A DNA stretch of 64,000 nucleotides. Origin: Flavobacteriaceae bacterium (GTDB taxonomy: Bacteria; Bacteroidota; Bacteroidia; Flavobacteriales; Flavobacteriaceae). The position numbers and the translations under genes were made by a program. Position 1 is the first letter of the stretch. Every line of letters starts with the position of its first letter. The notes beneath the pieces were generated by a model, which was given only the letters and a program-made list of their open reading frames with translations, was not told where the DNA came from and searched no databases. Location: the NCBI GenBank assembly GCA_021647885.1, contig JAKITV010000003.1, forward strand, positions 1 through 64,000. The letters run 5' to 3'. Positions 63,987 to 64,000 of this stretch are shown here, in pieces.

Positions 63987-64000
63987 ATGTTAAATAATCA
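63987..64000 (+). CDS. Possible start of the next gene (Wzc-like expected)
   Basis: An ATG 44 bp after the wza-like stop opens a frame MLNN that runs off the right edge. A Wzc-type tyrosine kinase is the usual next gene after the export lipoprotein. Only four codons are visible, so this is a positional guess. Confidence 0.35.

Overview
The window looks like a chromosomal segment of a marine-type Flavobacteriaceae (Bacteroidota). The evidence is strongly AT-rich DNA, TAnnTTTG-type -7 promoter boxes, weak Shine-Dalgarno sites, an LpxC-FabZ fusion, the T9SS regulator PorX, and gene orders typical of this family. I see no rRNA, tRNA, complete insertion sequence or CRISPR array. Species cannot be told from the sequence alone.

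Layout. 1-2082: the N-terminus of a TetR regulator and a DEAH helicase. 2269-3807: a small membrane protein and an MscS-type channel. 3817-8439: leucine operon leuC-leuD-leuA-leuB (minus strand). 8766-10849: ftcD plus a thioesterase. 10985-15745: two tandem secreted LolA-like paralogs with matching promoter-like motifs, then a large secreted Asp-box beta-propeller protein. 15871-17855: two small conserved genes and a TruA-like pseudouridine synthase. 17894-25297: the complete histidine operon hisG-D-C-B-H-A-F-IE (minus strand), preceded by an 18-residue leader peptide with four consecutive His codons and a strong attenuator hairpin. 25364-29037: SPFH protein, VWA-like membrane protein, fabG. 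29250-36325: sucD, an LpxD paralog, efp, lpxA, lpxC-fabZ, lpxD and an HD phosphohydrolase (minus strand). 36364-37917: porX, whose last 27 bp are repeated exactly 960 bp downstream, with a ParE-type toxin-antitoxin pair between the copies. 39172-42272: tsaE, a tiny secreted peptide overlapping a membrane protein, alanine dehydrogenase and a small conserved protein. 42289-42530: a MITE-like element. 42887-64000: a long plus-strand surface-polysaccharide cluster.

The polysaccharide cluster holds a flippase, a PP-loop-like protein, a pyruvyl transferase, glycosyltransferases, an MBOAT/SGNH O-acylation pair, an EpsG-like polymerase, an acetyltransferase, a phosphoglycosyl transferase, an ATP-grasp ligase, a DegT aminotransferase, a WbpM/PglF-type 4,6-dehydratase and a Wza-type export lipoprotein. 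One beta-helix surface lipoprotein runs against it. Together these would make, modify and export a capsular or exopolysaccharide probably containing a 4-amino-4,6-dideoxy sugar. The Wzc partner presumably lies just past the right edge.

Short palindromic repeats of three families are scattered between genes, most densely in the his operon. One copy sits in frame inside hisA and adds about ten residues. The observations I rate most worth following are this in-frame palindrome, the his attenuator, the direct-repeat-bounded toxin-antitoxin cassette at the 3' end of porX, and the MITE-like element at the edge of the polysaccharide locus.
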